A stretch of DNA of 64,000 bases from Sipunculus nudus (GCA_026874595.1 CM049312.1:77165429-77229428), one strand, 5' to 3'; numbered from the stretch's first letter, positions 47,481 through 60,192 are shown. The notes: a model not told the origin generated them from the sequence alone. Program-made: numbers and translations.

Positions 47481-48424
47481 TGAGCCATGTATTGTCCTAA
47501 GCAGTGCAGAAATGGGATTTAAGTCCTGGTTGCTGTTTCAAATCATGAATTGTCAAAGACTGGCTAATAGAATAAAAAATGATAAGTCAATGGTAATTAA
47601 ATCATAATGTCTTTCAACTTTATTGGGAAAGAAAGTGCTTTAAGCAGTTCCTTGGTGCTACATGTGTCTGGGATTTTATGAGAATGAAAAATCAGTAATT
47701 CTGTTTCCATTTCTTCTGACATGATAACCCATTTTTTACTGTATTTTCTCTTGCAGAATTAAACAGGGAAAATACAGGCATGGTACAACACCAATTTATG
47801 AACCAATTAAGGATTAAGGCTCAGAGCCCCATGTCTGAAATGAGAGGCTAAATTATATTAAATTTAAAAAAAAATAGACCAAAACTCTTTATGAGACAGG
47901 TAGGTCTCTGGCTTGTAGTGAAAAATGTTCATATGATTTTTGGCCCTAGTTTGGCAACTGTTTGTCAGTAAAATTCAGGGTAACCTTGGAAAAAATGTAA
48001 CAATTTCTTGTTGACAAGGTAAAACCCATAAAATAGCATTATGTTCCATGGCAAAATATCTATAAATCAATTTATTTCAAGATCAAAACATGACAGTTAT
48101 GCAGTCAAAATTCAGCAAATGTACTATTTAATTGATCAAGCCCTTACAAAGTACTATTAATATTTGAATAGAAAAAGGGCAGAAAATGCATACATGAATA
48201 TAATAATTAAATACTCCTTTTGCTGTTTTGTTAAACAATCAAGCATAAAGAGGGTACCGGTAGAATAAATCTAGTTTTAACTTTTGACAACCACATGGTT
48301 ACTTGCATGTCATTTGCATGTCCTATCCAAGCTGACATGTGGGTCAGAATTTAATTTTTTTGCAAACCAGTACATTGATGTTTTTTTAATAATATACTAG
48401 CACTTTGTTGCCTTCATATTCACA
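47481..48424. other. AT-rich non-coding DNA
   Basis: No supported feature. Confidence 0.4.
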
Positions 48425-49010
48425 GGGTAAAGTTTTTATTATACGCCTGTCATATGATGGGATTATTATGATAAACCCACGGTCAGTCCATCTGTCTATT
48501 TTTAACTTTTAATGTTGCAGTGATTATTTACCGGGCTTTGATGTATTTTCACCAAACTCACCATAACTACTGACCAACAGATTATCTCACCCAAGTTCAA
48601 TAATGGGCAAAATCTATGCATATTTAATATAAATAATGTCACGGGTCATGAACTTGGCTACTTTGTTGTGTTGCTGTGATAACTTGAGAAGAATATGAAG
48701 GATTGTGATAAAACCCATCAGTGATGTCAATCTATGAAATATCTCGCCAAAGTTAGATTTCCAGCAAAATCTACTCATATTTAATGAGGTCAGAGGTCAC
48801 CACACTTTGGAGGCACTGTGGTTACTTAAAAAAAATCCTATGGATAATTATGAAACTTATTATACATATTAACCAATAGAGTTTCCTAACTCACTTAAAT
48901 TTTGTAGCAGATTTCACGCATATTCAGTGAGAACAGATGTCACAAGACATATTATAGGTGTATTATGCACATTTTCAGCGCTCTCTTGTTGTACATTCAA
49001 ATTTTTCAGT
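48425..49010 (+). repeat. Dispersed repeat, copy 2 (pairs with 10076-10990)
   Basis: It starts 'tttattatacgcctgtcata' with the partly palindromic 'cctgtcatatgatggg'. It then follows copy 1 block by block: 'ttgatgtattttcacc', 'accataactactgacc', 'gggcaaaatctatgcatatt', 'aatgaggtcagaggtcacc', and 'ctcttgtt' at the end. It contains a perfect DR1 at 48787-48799. Confidence 0.7.
48787..48799 (+). promoter_or_regulatory. Perfect DR1 motif inside the second repeat copy
   Basis: AGGTCAGAGGTCA, identical to the motif at 10763-10775 and in the same position of the repeat. It is a nuclear-receptor consensus; activity is not shown. Confidence 0.35.
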
Positions 49011-49429
49011 GTTTCGCAAGGGTTCCATTTTCACAATGTTTTCATAGTTTAAGCTAAACAAGTTATATCCATTTATTAATTATTTTATTATATATGTTTT
49101 ATAAGTGGATAGCAAAATCTTAACCATTTGACAAGAACCTGAGGGAACAGCAAAAGAGTGAAAACACTTGTTCATTATTTGCAGATATAATAGAAAAGAT
49201 CTGATATACAGATGTAGATTAGATGAAGGTTTTATTTTGACTATAATGTTCCTTTGCAAATATCACCAATTTGAAACCCTCACAAAGAAAAAGTCAACCA
49301 CAGCCTAAAATATGTACCTCTGAATTATAATTTCATTACATGTATCTTCATGCGAGTGTTGTCCTTACTTAATTTTCCGTGTTCATTTACTTTTCCACTG
49401 AGGAATCAGGTTTTCTGCAAAGGTGCTAT
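49011..49429. other. AT-rich non-coding DNA with possible MITE remnant
   Basis: At about 49255-49300 a block 'tttgaaaccctcacaaag..agtcaaccacag' resembles the right end of the TIR element at 8071-8502. The left end is not recognisable. Confidence 0.3.
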
Positions 49430-49900
49430 ATTTAGAGTCAATTAGACCTGTCAGTTGTCGTTAGTCACATGTTCCTGCTGAGGGCAGCATAAAGCACAAA
49501 GCACACCGAGGGGGATAAATAATGAACTGCTCTTGGTTTTTGGTTGTTAACGATTCCGGCGGGAAACATCTGGCCAACAGTGTACACACCTGTTTGACAC
49601 AAAGAGTATGAACTGTTCTTTTCCTTTGCTAATTTATTTATTGCTTTCATGGTGTAATAACAGCCAGTTCATCAATCTTGGACTAATTGCTTTCCAACAT
49701 AAACAACAAATCAAGTACCAGTGCACTGTCTGCTACATCAGCAGTTCAACAAGCAGTGTCGTTCCCTGGCGCCATAAATAAGCCCAGATCAGATGAAAAT
49801 AGGAATCTAATTGCTCTGCTTTCTTGCTGACTCTTTTTCTACCCTGTAATTGAATTTGTATTGAAGTCTCTCCGGGGCATGGTGTTCATGGTTTATTTTG
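49430..49900. other. Unique higher-complexity island
   Basis: A longer stretch of balanced composition, not repeated and without a convincing frame. It contains 'gccataaataagc' (49770-49782), close to a MEF2-type site, and 'gttaacgattcc'. Candidate conserved non-coding element. Confidence 0.25.
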
Positions 49901-50319
49901 TGTCTGTAACCTACAAACCTGAGTTTAAATCTCTGTGGTAGGAATCAGTATCACAGCCTGATTTAAAAGAAAATGTTGACTTTATATTAAATATCATGGA
50001 AGGTGTCAATCTCATATGACTACACCATTGCTGTCAAAAGAAAGGTTAATTGGAGAGTCTGAGACTCTTAGACAAAACTTTTGGAGAGTTTCATGGGAAT
50101 TTTGAGGATCCTAAGGGAGGGATCTGTGTAAAATAATGAAGGGTTATGTGAGATTGAATCAGTTTCTGAAGTAAAATACATAAAAATTGGGTCATTGTAT
50201 ACGATTTTATATAACATTTCATTCATTATATGAATGTTTATCTGTTTCTTGTATTGTTCAATATAAGGGTCAGATGTCAGTGGAGCATGTACACATTTGA
50301 CTTGCCCATGCAGCTGGCA
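49901..50319. other. AT-rich non-coding DNA
   Basis: No supported feature. Confidence 0.4.
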
Positions 50320-50505
50320 TGATCAGTGACTCTACAAATGCCAGCTATTATCCTCTCCATCCTACAGCCAGAAATTTGCATATCTGATGGGACACTTGGA
50401 TTATCCCCACAGAGCAAGTGGAACAGATTTTTCGTATCACAGATACTTTCCCCCACGTCTCTGAGAGCCCTGTTACACTTTTGCCTTCCTGGTCTTTCCT
50501 GCCTG
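50320..50505 (+). repeat. Dispersed repeat (pairs with 18420-18610)
   Basis: Shares the ordered blocks 'atcctctc', 'cagccagaaatt', 'cacagatactt' and 'gagagccctg' with the 18.4-kb locus in the same orientation. The open frames on both strands here are short and overlap each other. Confidence 0.5.
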
Positions 50506-51349
50506 TTCATTCTTGTAGGTATTTCCCAGCTCCACCCAAAAAATAGGCAGCTGTAATAGCTATTCCCAATGAAGCTTGCTTTATTTTAACATCAGAAAAA
50601 GTCTGGTACTGTAGTTTAGGCACAATTGCTCCGCTGCCGCTGCAGAGATTTCTTTCAGGCAAAATAACTCAAGAAATATTTTATGGATCCTTTTCAAATT
50701 TTACACTTACATAGATGAGTAAAAGGACAAAGCCTATACAATATGAGGTCATGACCTTTATTTGGAGAGTGACCTTGACCTTGTTCAAATTTTGTTAAAA
50801 ATCACAGAAATTCCTTAATATCTCAGAAATCTTGCATGGATTTATCCAAAAATCAAGTTTACCAAAGATCTAGGATAGTGTTGTCATGAGCCAGAAACTG
50901 GTGGCACCAGCTATCATCCATTTCTTGTTTTCACACCTTTTAAAACCCCGTCATTGCTTCTTGACAGTGCTGTGAGCATTTTAAGTAAAAAACTAATTGA
51001 AAGATTTCTTTTTATTATGTATCTACATAGATATGGGTTATGGGCTGATGTATATTCAAATTTGTGTCATGACCGTTCCTATGAGAATGGCCTTGACCTT
51101 GAATATACCCATATTTGGTGAAAATCTCACAAAATCTCAAATATCTCAATAAGGGATGCATGCATTGGTCCAGAAATCATATTTCCTGAAGATCTTGGGC
51201 AGCCCTGTCTTCTGTGGAAGACAGATATTGGCACCACCTTTGTCCTTTTCTTGCTTTTGCCCCTATTAATACCCCCATCATTTCCACTTAACAGTACTGT
51301 GAGCATTACAAGTAAAAAACTTAAGAACAGATTTCTTTTATATTATGCT

Positions 51350-51373
51350 TATATATATATATATATATATATA
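51350..51373. repeat. TA microsatellite left of the inserted element
   Basis: (TA)12 or so directly abutting the left end of the pogo-like element. The same tract continues right of the element, so the insertion occurred within it. Confidence 0.9.
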
Positions 51374-52586
51374 CAGTGGAACCCCACAATTACGACCACC
51401 CTGGGGACTGAGCAAAAAGGTCGTAATTTTGGGGTGGTCGTATTTGTGAAACTCTTACAGTGGTCGCATATAACACGCAGATATTTAATGTGTATCAGAG
51501 CTTATCTATTGCATATCTTTAATGTGAATTATAACAAAATATTTTACTTAGCGGAGGATCCTTATTATGAATGTTTTTTGTGTGTAGCTATACATATTTA
51601 TTCATGATAAAAATTAATATACATGTACGTAGTGACTGATGATTAACAAATAATAACACTAAGGCAATACGATTATAACCTGCTGAATGCATATTGAACA
51701 TAATACGTGGCTGTCATATATTTAGCCTTCCGCTTAAGTATATATTGCGTGCACTTGAGTTTTCCCGACGCTAAACTGCTGAGCCATTTGGTGCTGACTG
51801 CGCGTGGTGTTGCCGCCTTGATTATAACGCCACTTTATCCTTCAAGGAGAGTTCTTTCAGAGGCATGGTTGCCTAACAGCAAGCAATTTAAATGAAAACT
51901 TAACCAGTAGATAAATAAACTGACAACGATCTATCAGAAAAGGCAAGTTAATGTGAAGGATTTTCCCCCTATGCAAGCTTTAGGGGGAAACATTTCACTG
52001 ACTGCTCAATACTCAGTGTCAGTAAGGTATGAACACATTTAGGATTAACTAGGTCGTTAATTTTACCAATGAGGATCGAACAATATGTGATGAGTTGAAA
52101 TATAAAGCCCGCAACCCCACACTTAGGGTAGCTGTAATACTGGTGATCACTGAGGGGCAATTAGCATCTGACCCCAGGTCCGACCGGCTCATTAAGTAAT
52201 CAGGCCGATGGTTACCCTCTTTGATCTATAACCTACACCTCAACGAGTCTCAGCGAAGACACCGAGTCGGGAAGATATGCGGGACCAGATTAAAACTCGG
52301 GTTAAGAAACCTTGTTACCCGCTTTGATCTTTCGTTAAGGCGCCTGTGACATGACGCAGCCATTGACTCGTGACAAATGTTGTTTCAGTGCTTCTCGGCG
52401 GTGGTCGCATTAGCGGGGTCGCATTAGCGCTGGGGCCAGGAAATCTGGTCGTAATTCTGAATTCAGGGGTGGTCGTAATTTTGAGTCATTTTTAAACATA
52501 AATAAACTAAAAAAAATTCGGGACCAAGCAAAATGGTCGTAATTGTGGGGTGGTCGCAATTGTGGGGTGGTCGCAAGGCGGGGTTC

Positions 52587-52591
<5 letters not shown>
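51374..52591. mobile_element. Pogo-like non-autonomous DNA transposon, 1.2 kb
   Basis: The left end is CAGTGGAACCCC and the right end is GGGGTTCCACT followed by A/T repeat, so inverted repeats of 11-12 bases meet TA tracts on both sides. That fits TA-targeting insertion. Both ends also carry 'ggtcgtaatt.tggggtggtc' words in direct and inverted copies and a 'gggac...agcaaaa' block, a layout I associate with pogo/Tigger-type MITEs. The interior (about 51450-52380) is unique in the window, somewhat richer in GC, and has only short frames (63 codons at most in the part beyond the left end) without transposase motifs. It is probably an internally replaced or deleted derivative. Confidence 0.7.

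Positions 52592-52634
<43 letters not shown>
52592..52634. repeat. TA microsatellite right of the inserted element
   Basis: (TA)n of about 43 bases, directly following the right end of the element. Confidence 0.9.
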
Positions 52635-52637
<3 letters not shown>

Positions 52638-52930
52638 TTGTAGAATGCTGTTTATTTAAATTAGGGTCATGACCTTAACTATTAGAGTGGCATTGACCTT
52701 GAATATTTCCATATTTGGTAAAAATCACCCAAAATCATAATATCTCAATTAGGGATGCATGGATTGGTAAAAAAAAACTGACAGAAGGTCTTGGATAGCT
52801 TTGTCTTCTGCAGGAGAGAGATGGTGCAATCTTATGCCCTTTTCTCGTTTTCATACCTTTTAAAATCCACTTCATTGCCAATTGACAGTACTTTGACCCT
52901 GAATATTCCCATATTGTGTGAAAAATATTG

Positions 52931-54039
52931 TTTCTCAATTTGATGGATGGAAGAAACCATGATTCCTTGCCAAGTGTCAGTATATATGCTTTTATAGATA
53001 GAGGCCTATTCTTGAAGGGGGGGGGGGGGGGGGAATTGTCTGCTAGGGATACTATGACAAGACATATCTAGTTAGCAAATTAAAGTGGGTAGAACTTTTG
53101 ACTTGTGTGGCACAGGGTACAGGTTCCAATCTACACTCTGTCCTTTTTCTATTTTTTACTCAATACAATGGTGTCAGATGTGGGATATGGGGAGTTTATC
53201 ACTAGTTATTTTTTACTTAGTTATATCATAAACCCATCCCAATATCTGGATTTTATCAATTAATATACCTGTCCTACCTGTCTTATTAGACAGAGTTTTC
53301 TCATAAGGAGCTGGATAACCGGTATACCTAAGTACATTTTTTTAGGATTGACCATTAAGGTGCATTTTATGAGCCAGAACAATTGAATACCCTCATTACA
53401 TATTCACACAACTAGAGTTTTCTCTGTACTTGCTATCCTTATTATCTTTAATAACACAGACTTACTAATATGTATAAATAAAATAATCCATATATCAGTT
53501 ACAGGACTTTCAACAGCTCCTATATTTTCTATAATTTCCTGTATTTTCCAGCATTTAGGACTTAATCTCCTATAATCTAGCTCATATTTTTTTTCAATGC
53601 ACAATTGTATTTCCAACGTAAATGTTAATATTTAATAATTATTGTTGTATAGACCTTAAATTAATGAAAACATCCCACTCTTTGTGGAACTGTGCATTTT
53701 AGTGTTGCAGTCACACATGTGCGGCTATCTAAACCTTAAAACAGACATTTAATTGCTACTTTGAGAACTGATAGATGCTAAGTAAATGAATAAAACAAGA
53801 TTGTGCAGTGAAATATCCTATATTCCTGGCTGAAAATTCCTATAAACTATAGTCCTAATGACTCCTATATAATTCCTATATTTCCTCAGGAGCCATGTGG
53901 GCAAAAAATAGTATAGAAACACCTGTAATCAGGGTCACTTGTTAAAAAGGGTACCTACAGATATACAAGTTTGTTCTGTTTTAAACTCCAATGGCTAGGT
54001 CCTGTATAAAATGTCCTGCTGATGGTGTATTGTTATGAG
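52931..54039. other. AT-rich non-coding DNA with a possible tRNA-like SINE remnant
   Basis: After a run of about 16 G at 53018-53033, the sequence 'gtgggtagaacttttgactt' (53086) followed by 'ggtacaggttccaatc' (53115-53132) resembles degenerate A and B boxes of a tRNA-derived SINE. It is single and diverged. The remainder is plain AT-rich DNA. Confidence 0.3.
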
Positions 54040-54430
54040 ACTGGCCTTCAAGCTCCTCTCATGGCTGTGAACAGACTGTCCCTGCCACTGAGGCAGCAGG
54101 GCATGTGTATGGGAAGCAGACTCTATAAAACATGAAGCACAGGTCTCCCGTCTGACCAGAGATAACTGTTTGTCATTTTATAATGCCTCATCACATATTC
54201 ACCTTCCCTCCGAGGGGATCCCCTGGAGTGACCATGGAGTTATAAAGTCCAGCCTGTCATAAACTGTTTATGGCTTCAACAGCTCCCACTGCTCATAGCA
54301 CTCCACCTTACCAGCGCTGCCTGTCAGAAGGAGCTGTTAATCCAGTCATAGGCTTGTCTGTTAGAGACAAGTAAGTGCTGGTTAATTCCAGCAGGGGCTA
54401 TCTGTAGGGTACCATGCAGGGATGATGACT
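54040..54430. other. Unique higher-GC island with small palindromes
   Basis: Markedly less AT-rich than its surroundings and not repeated. It includes CATAAACTGTTTATG at 54258-54272 (two inverted forkhead-type half-sites) and a perfect 7-bp stem with a 5-base loop at 54353-54371 ('cttgtct..agacaag'). No convincing open frame. Candidate conserved non-coding element. Confidence 0.3.
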
Positions 54431-55429
54431 ACAATGATTGCCTGCAGTCATCCCCAAGTGTTGTTTGGTCATCCACCAAGTCCCACCTAGGTGTTACCTT
54501 TCAACTTTGTTTTGTTTCTTTTTTTATTGCTTTCTCACATACAATTTTTACAGAGGATTTAAATGCATAATTTTTGTGGTAAATCCCTATACTCTTCGCA
54601 GGCTCACTAAAGCACACTCTAAATTGGCATCTAGAACCCCTCATATGGCTAGATTCTTTCAGTTCAAGCATATTGTATATTTCTTTGCAGATCTCAAGAT
54701 TCCCTTTATCCTTAAGCAAACCCTCTTTGTAGGAAATGTTGAAAATTTTGCAAAAACAAACAAAATCTGAGCAAGACATTGCCTGTAATATATAAGTGAT
54801 AATGGTAAGAATATGTCTGAAATCTAAAATAAATGTAAACAGGAAAGGGATATTTGAGTGTTTACATAATCTGTTTCTATTTCATCTTTTCCATTAATCT
54901 TTTTACATTTGTAAATGGAAACTCCCCTCTTGAGATGTGCCATTGCCCAGTGATTGCAAGGGGAAACCTGCATGTGCCCACACTGAAAATAGGCTGAATT
55001 ATAATGTCACAACCTTGGAGATTATGTCAAGGTCAAAAATGAATTAGGTCAAGGCCAAACATAAATGCCCTTGGGAATTAGGTCAGTGTCAAAAATACAT
55101 GGTAAACATGTACTAGAAAACATATTTGACATATTCAGCTTATATCCATTATAAGTTTAATTATTATGCTGGAAATAATCTTTCACCATCTTTATTTCTT
55201 ATATTTTATTCTTTCCTTTAACAGATTACAGTATCATGTTAACATGTCATTATATGCCATTTGTCTTAAGTTGACTGTTGTATATGCAGATTTTCTATAT
55301 AACCATCAAAATCTGTGCAAGAGATATAGATAGTGTTACAAAACAACCAGTGCTTCTTGCCAAAGAGCCTTCTAATTTCATTTACTTTTATGAAATATCA
55401 CCGTAAAATGCTTAAGTATTCTATCACAT
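54431..55429. other. AT-rich non-coding DNA
   Basis: Overlapping opposite-strand frames at 54438-54779 have no recognisable motifs. Nothing supported. Confidence 0.4.
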
Positions 55430-55860
55430 GATCAAAGGGAAACAGACTGACAACCTGGATGGACAAAGCCTGGACTAATGTCTCGGTGATGACATTGGCT
55501 TCCTTGATCATTCAGTGATGAAAACTGCATTGATTACGAGAACCAAGATGACCATTTCGCTGGTCGCTAATGCCATTGGGGCCAGGGAGCTAAAGACGGC
55601 AACGATTCACTTAATACCAATGATTGCCATGCAATCGGCTGTCCTATGGGTGATGAGACCAGCAGATTTAGCTATTGCCATGCAGCCCTCACCATGGGGG
55701 CATCCACAGAGTTTCAAGCCAATCATGGACTGCTGGGAAGGATGAATAATGCCACGCAAGAGACTCGACTGCCAGAACCACCAGCGGAGTTAAACAATCA
55801 GGAGGGGATTCTGTATTATACAGGACCAAACCATCATCTGTATCTTATTTTCCCATGACT
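55430..55860 (+). other. Unique higher-GC island (possible exon or conserved element)
   Basis: The plus strand has two overlapping open frames, 55515-55745 and 55646-55858, giving Ala/Met-rich (TKMTISLVANAIGAREL) and Pro/Asn-rich proteins without a domain I recognise. Composition differs strongly from the flanks. Equally likely a conserved regulatory sequence; coding is not established. Confidence 0.25.
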
Positions 55861-57257
55861 GGAAGAATTATGTTCTGCATCTCAATATTTTCACCACAAA
55901 AAGATATAGAAAAAAAAACTCAAAAAATTTGCTTTGGGAGGAGTTAAGTTTAAGATTAAGTTAACAACTTTTCTCTTTTTATGAAAATTGTCTTGGTCCT
56001 ATCCATAAACATTTTGCATAAGCTTATGTGAATGCTGAAAGAACTAATCCTTACCACAGATTTTACTTCATATATTATTGAATCATTATTTTTTCACTGA
56101 TATTTATTGTGGTGTCATTAATAATTCATTGTTGGCATATTCCGGTGACTGTAATTTTAATTCCCTATAGGAAGATTTTACCACAGCAATCGAAGATCAG
56201 AAGACAACTTTTCTTTTAACATGCTACTTTTAACCGTTTTCTTTTCTTTTTTGTGGTGTCTTTATGACTAAAGTAGTGGATGAAAGACCATCATAACCTG
56301 AAATATTACTTTAACCTTATCTTCTTAATATAATTTCATTTTTGTTTTGGTGAGCTTTGTAAATAAAGAATTGGAACTCAGAGCATTTTAGGATACATAT
56401 TTACATCTTGTGTTGTTCCTGACTTTCATCATATTTATACTCACTCATGTGGCCTTTTGATATTTATGGTTATGAAAATTGTGGGGAAGAGCTTAGTGTA
56501 GGGAGATGGAAAAAATATAAAACAAACTGCATGTACATCAATACTGTTATATTTAGCTCAGCTGAGTCATCTGAGCTATAGCGATGGTCCTTAAATTTGT
56601 CTGTTGTCTGTCTGGACTTCTGTTAATTGACTAGGCTTGTTTTGAAACTGTTGGACCTATGAAACCAAAATTAGACATACTGTTATGTGTTCTTTAGTTT
56701 TCTTACCAAACTGAAAACTATGTCAGTGTAACTTGGTTCCTTTGAAAAATTAAGGAAAAACCTCAATTTTCCATTGAAAACCTATACACTTCAGGAATGA
56801 CTAATATCAAAACCACTTGTTTGTTTCATTCATTTTTAGCATAAGATTCCTCCATATATTTCTCATGTACCTGCTAGAAATAAGGTCAGTATTGCATAAT
56901 TTAGAGATGTATTGACAGGATCTTTAGGTAACTAATCAAAACAGCAAGAAATATATTTTCTCACTGATAATGATAATTGTTAAAGCTGAAGACTATTTTT
57001 TCAAGGATACAAATTTATCTAATTAAGATTTAATTGTATGCCAGAATTCGGATCAGAATATATTTAAATATAAAATCAGTCTTTCAGTTTTGCCCAATTT
57101 TGATCATGGCACATTTTAATCCTGTAAAGACCATTTATTTGATTTTCACAGGATGTACACATAAGGATTAATCTTTTAAAATCTGAAATTTGAAAGGAAT
57201 TGATCGAAAGGTGTTATTTAGCTTTTATTCATGCTTTCAAACAACATGTCAAGTATT
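55861..57257. other. AT-rich non-coding DNA
   Basis: At 56555-56650 there is a second 'agctcagctgagtcatctga' repeat head followed by 'gctatagcgatgg' and 'tgtctgttgtctgtctgg', related to 45304. Otherwise nothing is supported. Confidence 0.45.
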
Positions 57258-60192
57258 TTTAGTGAACCTGTGAGCTTATGCGATGGTGTGGCGTCATCCT
57301 GCATCCGTCGTCTTTCGTCTGTACTTTAACCCATACTATCTTGAAAACAGCAAGAGGTAGCATCATGAAATTTTATGCAAAAAATTAGTCATCTAAAAAA
57401 TTATATCGGATTTTGCTTATTTTTTTGCTAACTGCATTTTCTTAGATTTTATAGGGAAAAAGCTAAAAAAGCTTTAAAAATCTTCTTCTCTGAAACTGTT
57501 CAGCCAAATTGTCCAATATTTCACAGAAATGATCCCTAGAACAATTTTTCTCAAGTTTGTTCGAATGGTTTAAGTTCAGTGATTTTTGGCCAAGTTACAA
57601 GAAGTTGATCTTAGTCATCTGTCCAAAAAAGCATACTAAAATTACAATCTCAGAAATGGCTGGAGCTATCATCACCAAATTTTATGCCAATGTTGTTTAC
57701 ATGAGACATACCTGAAATTTAGGTATTGGTGGCGCCACCTGCATCGGCCTTTTTTGTACGGGGGTCATCAGTGCCTGTATCATACTGATGGCTACAAAAA
57801 ACTTCTTCTCTGATACCATATGGCCAAATAGTTTAATATCGCACAGAAATGATCCTAGGGTAGTGCTTTCTGAAGTTTGTTCAAATGGTCTCAGTTCAGT
57901 GACATTTGGCTGAGTTATGGGAAGCTGAATTTAGTCATATGCTCATTTCAGCTAAGTGGCTACAAAGATCTTCTCCTCAAAAACCACTGGGCCAAATTCT
58001 TAAATCTCACACATTATTATCCTTAGATGTTGATAATTCAAGTTTGTTCAAATGGTTTTGGTTCAGTGATTTTTGGCTGAGTTATGGGAAGCTTAACTTA
58101 GCCATTTTGCTATATTTTCCCATATGAGTTATAAACCTGTAAAACGTTTTTTGACTGACGCTACTGAGGCCAATTTGTTTAATATTTTACAAGAATAATC
58201 CCCTGAAAATTTCTTATAATAATTGTCTTTTATGGTTCCAAAGAATTAATGTTGGTTGAATTATAAAGATTGAATTGAGTCATTTTACCATATATGTTAG
58301 CTGTGTGAAGCAGATACATCTAGACTGGCACCAGTTTATCAGCATTTATTACATCATGCCTCCAGACATTTAGATTTCAGGTTATCAATGGTTAATATTG
58401 ACAAGAACGTTTTTTAAAAGCTTTTTAAAAAATGTAGATTTATGATTTTTAGATATTCCTCATGCCAGGCAATGTTTACAATCACAGGTATACAGCTGTC
58501 TATGGGTATATAAAGACGGCTGTACATGGATTATAAATAATTGGTATCCATAGTCAAATTAATTCAAGAATTTGCCATCAGTGAGATGTATCTGTATTAC
58601 AATTTTGCATTCAATATGCATCTGTAATAATTTTTAGGGAACCTGTGAGCTAATGCGATGGTGTGGCGGCATTTGTCTTCTGTACAATAACCTATACTGT
58701 TTTGAAAATGATTGGAGCCAGCTAATTAATGAAATTTAATGCAAAAAATTAGCCATCTCAAAAACTCTGCATTTTCTTAAATTTTATAGAGAAAAAGCTA
58801 AAAAAAAACTTTAAAACCTTCTCCTCCGAAACACTCAAGCCAAATTGTTTAATATTTCACAGAAATAATCTTTTATACCATCTCCCTCAATTTTGTTCCA
58901 AAGGATCAAGTTTGGTGAATTTTGGCCGAGTTACAGGAAATTGAATTTAGTCATCTGTCCAAAAAAGCATACTAAAATGACAGTCTCAGAAACGGCCGGA
59001 GCTATCATCACCAAATTTTTGCCAGTGTTGGTCACATGAGTCATATATGAAATTCAGGTATTGGTGGCGCCACCTGCATTGACCTTTTTTTTGTACGGGG
59101 GTCATTGGTCATCGTTTATTATTCTAGATATTTTGATAAAAAGTTTATGAATATGAATAATAAAAAAATTTTACCCAAAGTCTTTCAGTATGTGTTAACA
59201 GATATACCAACAAGCCAAGATTGAATCCGTATCTTTAAATCGGTTGAGAAACTGCAAACTGTTTCAGATTTGGCAACAGATCAAGAGTTCATTCAGTGCA
59301 GCCAGATATAGGTCAAGAGTTCAATCAGTGCAGCCAAGCACAAGGTATGTGATCACCTCATGGGTGACATGTGAACACCTCATGGGCACCATGTGATCAC
59401 TTCATGGGTGTCAAGCCCCTCAAGGCAGGGCCCCTGCATGAGCTTATGCAATGGTGTGGCTACTATTTCAGATTAGGCAACAGGCTAGAGGTCAGTCTGG
59501 ATCTATTTATAGCTTTGGCAGACTGCCAACTGTATCAGATTAGGCAACAGGTCAAGAGTTCACTCAGTGCAGCCAGGTATGGGTCAGGAGTTTACTCAGT
59601 GCAGATTATGCAACAGCTCAAGAGTTCACTCAGTGCAGCCAGGTACAGGTCAAAAGTTCACTCAATCTAGCCAGGTGCAAGTCATGAGTTCACTCAGTGC
59701 AGTAGCCTGAGCAAGCAATTTGTCACAGTTCACTCAGGGCAACAGCCTTTCTCACCTAAGGCTGTTCAGCCCATGCATCAGACTCAAGGTAAGTTTGATG
59801 TATTGGCCTAATATTTTGACCTGTCTATGTGTCTTTGATGGCTTTCTCGCTCACAAGATAGGTGTCGCCACCTACAACGACTTTTGCACAGTGTGTGTCC
59901 CTGTGTTTTTCTCAGGAGGGGTTTGATATATCAGTATGAAATTGAGCATATGTATATATCTCTGATAGCTTCATTGTATACAAGACTGGTGGTGCCAGCT
60001 ACAATCTTTTTAATGTTGTGTGCACCCATGCCAGAATTTCAGCAGTGATGTTTGTGTAATTGTTTCTTATTCAAAATGTTTAGTACTTGCATTGCTGATA
60101 TACATGAAAAGTAATGTTCCAGCATTGAAGCATTATACCTGGTGTATTTCCCAATGCACAGGTTTGCATTAGGTCTGTAGGCCTTGTTTTAC
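57258..60192 (+). repeat. Composite dispersed repeat, copy 3 (about 2.9 kb)
   Basis: Head 'tgaacctgtgagcttatgcg' as in copies 1 and 2; a second head is at about 58637. About 750 bp present in copy 1 (26320-27070) are missing, with the join near 59115 at a shared 'catc'. The 23-bp and 30-bp arrays (59280-59710) and the end 'gcattagg.ctgtaggccttgtt' are kept. Same orientation as the others; non-coding. Confidence 0.88.

Larger units (their letters stand above)
50620..52930 (+). repeat. Three tandem units of about 330 bp, third one split by a transposon
   Basis: Each unit carries 'gaccttgacctt..aata', 'ccatatttggt.aaaaatc', 'atatctcaa....ggatgcatg.attggt', 'gtcttctg...gagagat.g..gca' and 'tgacagtact'. 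Units run from about 50640, 50975 and 51300. Unit 3 is interrupted at a TA-rich point by the element at 51374-52591 and resumes at about 52635-52900. Non-coding. Confidence 0.8.

Noticed and set aside
51251-51607. A 118-codon frame as transposase of the inserted element
   Set aside because: It crosses from the flanking repeat through the TA microsatellite into the element and has no DDE or DNA-binding motif.
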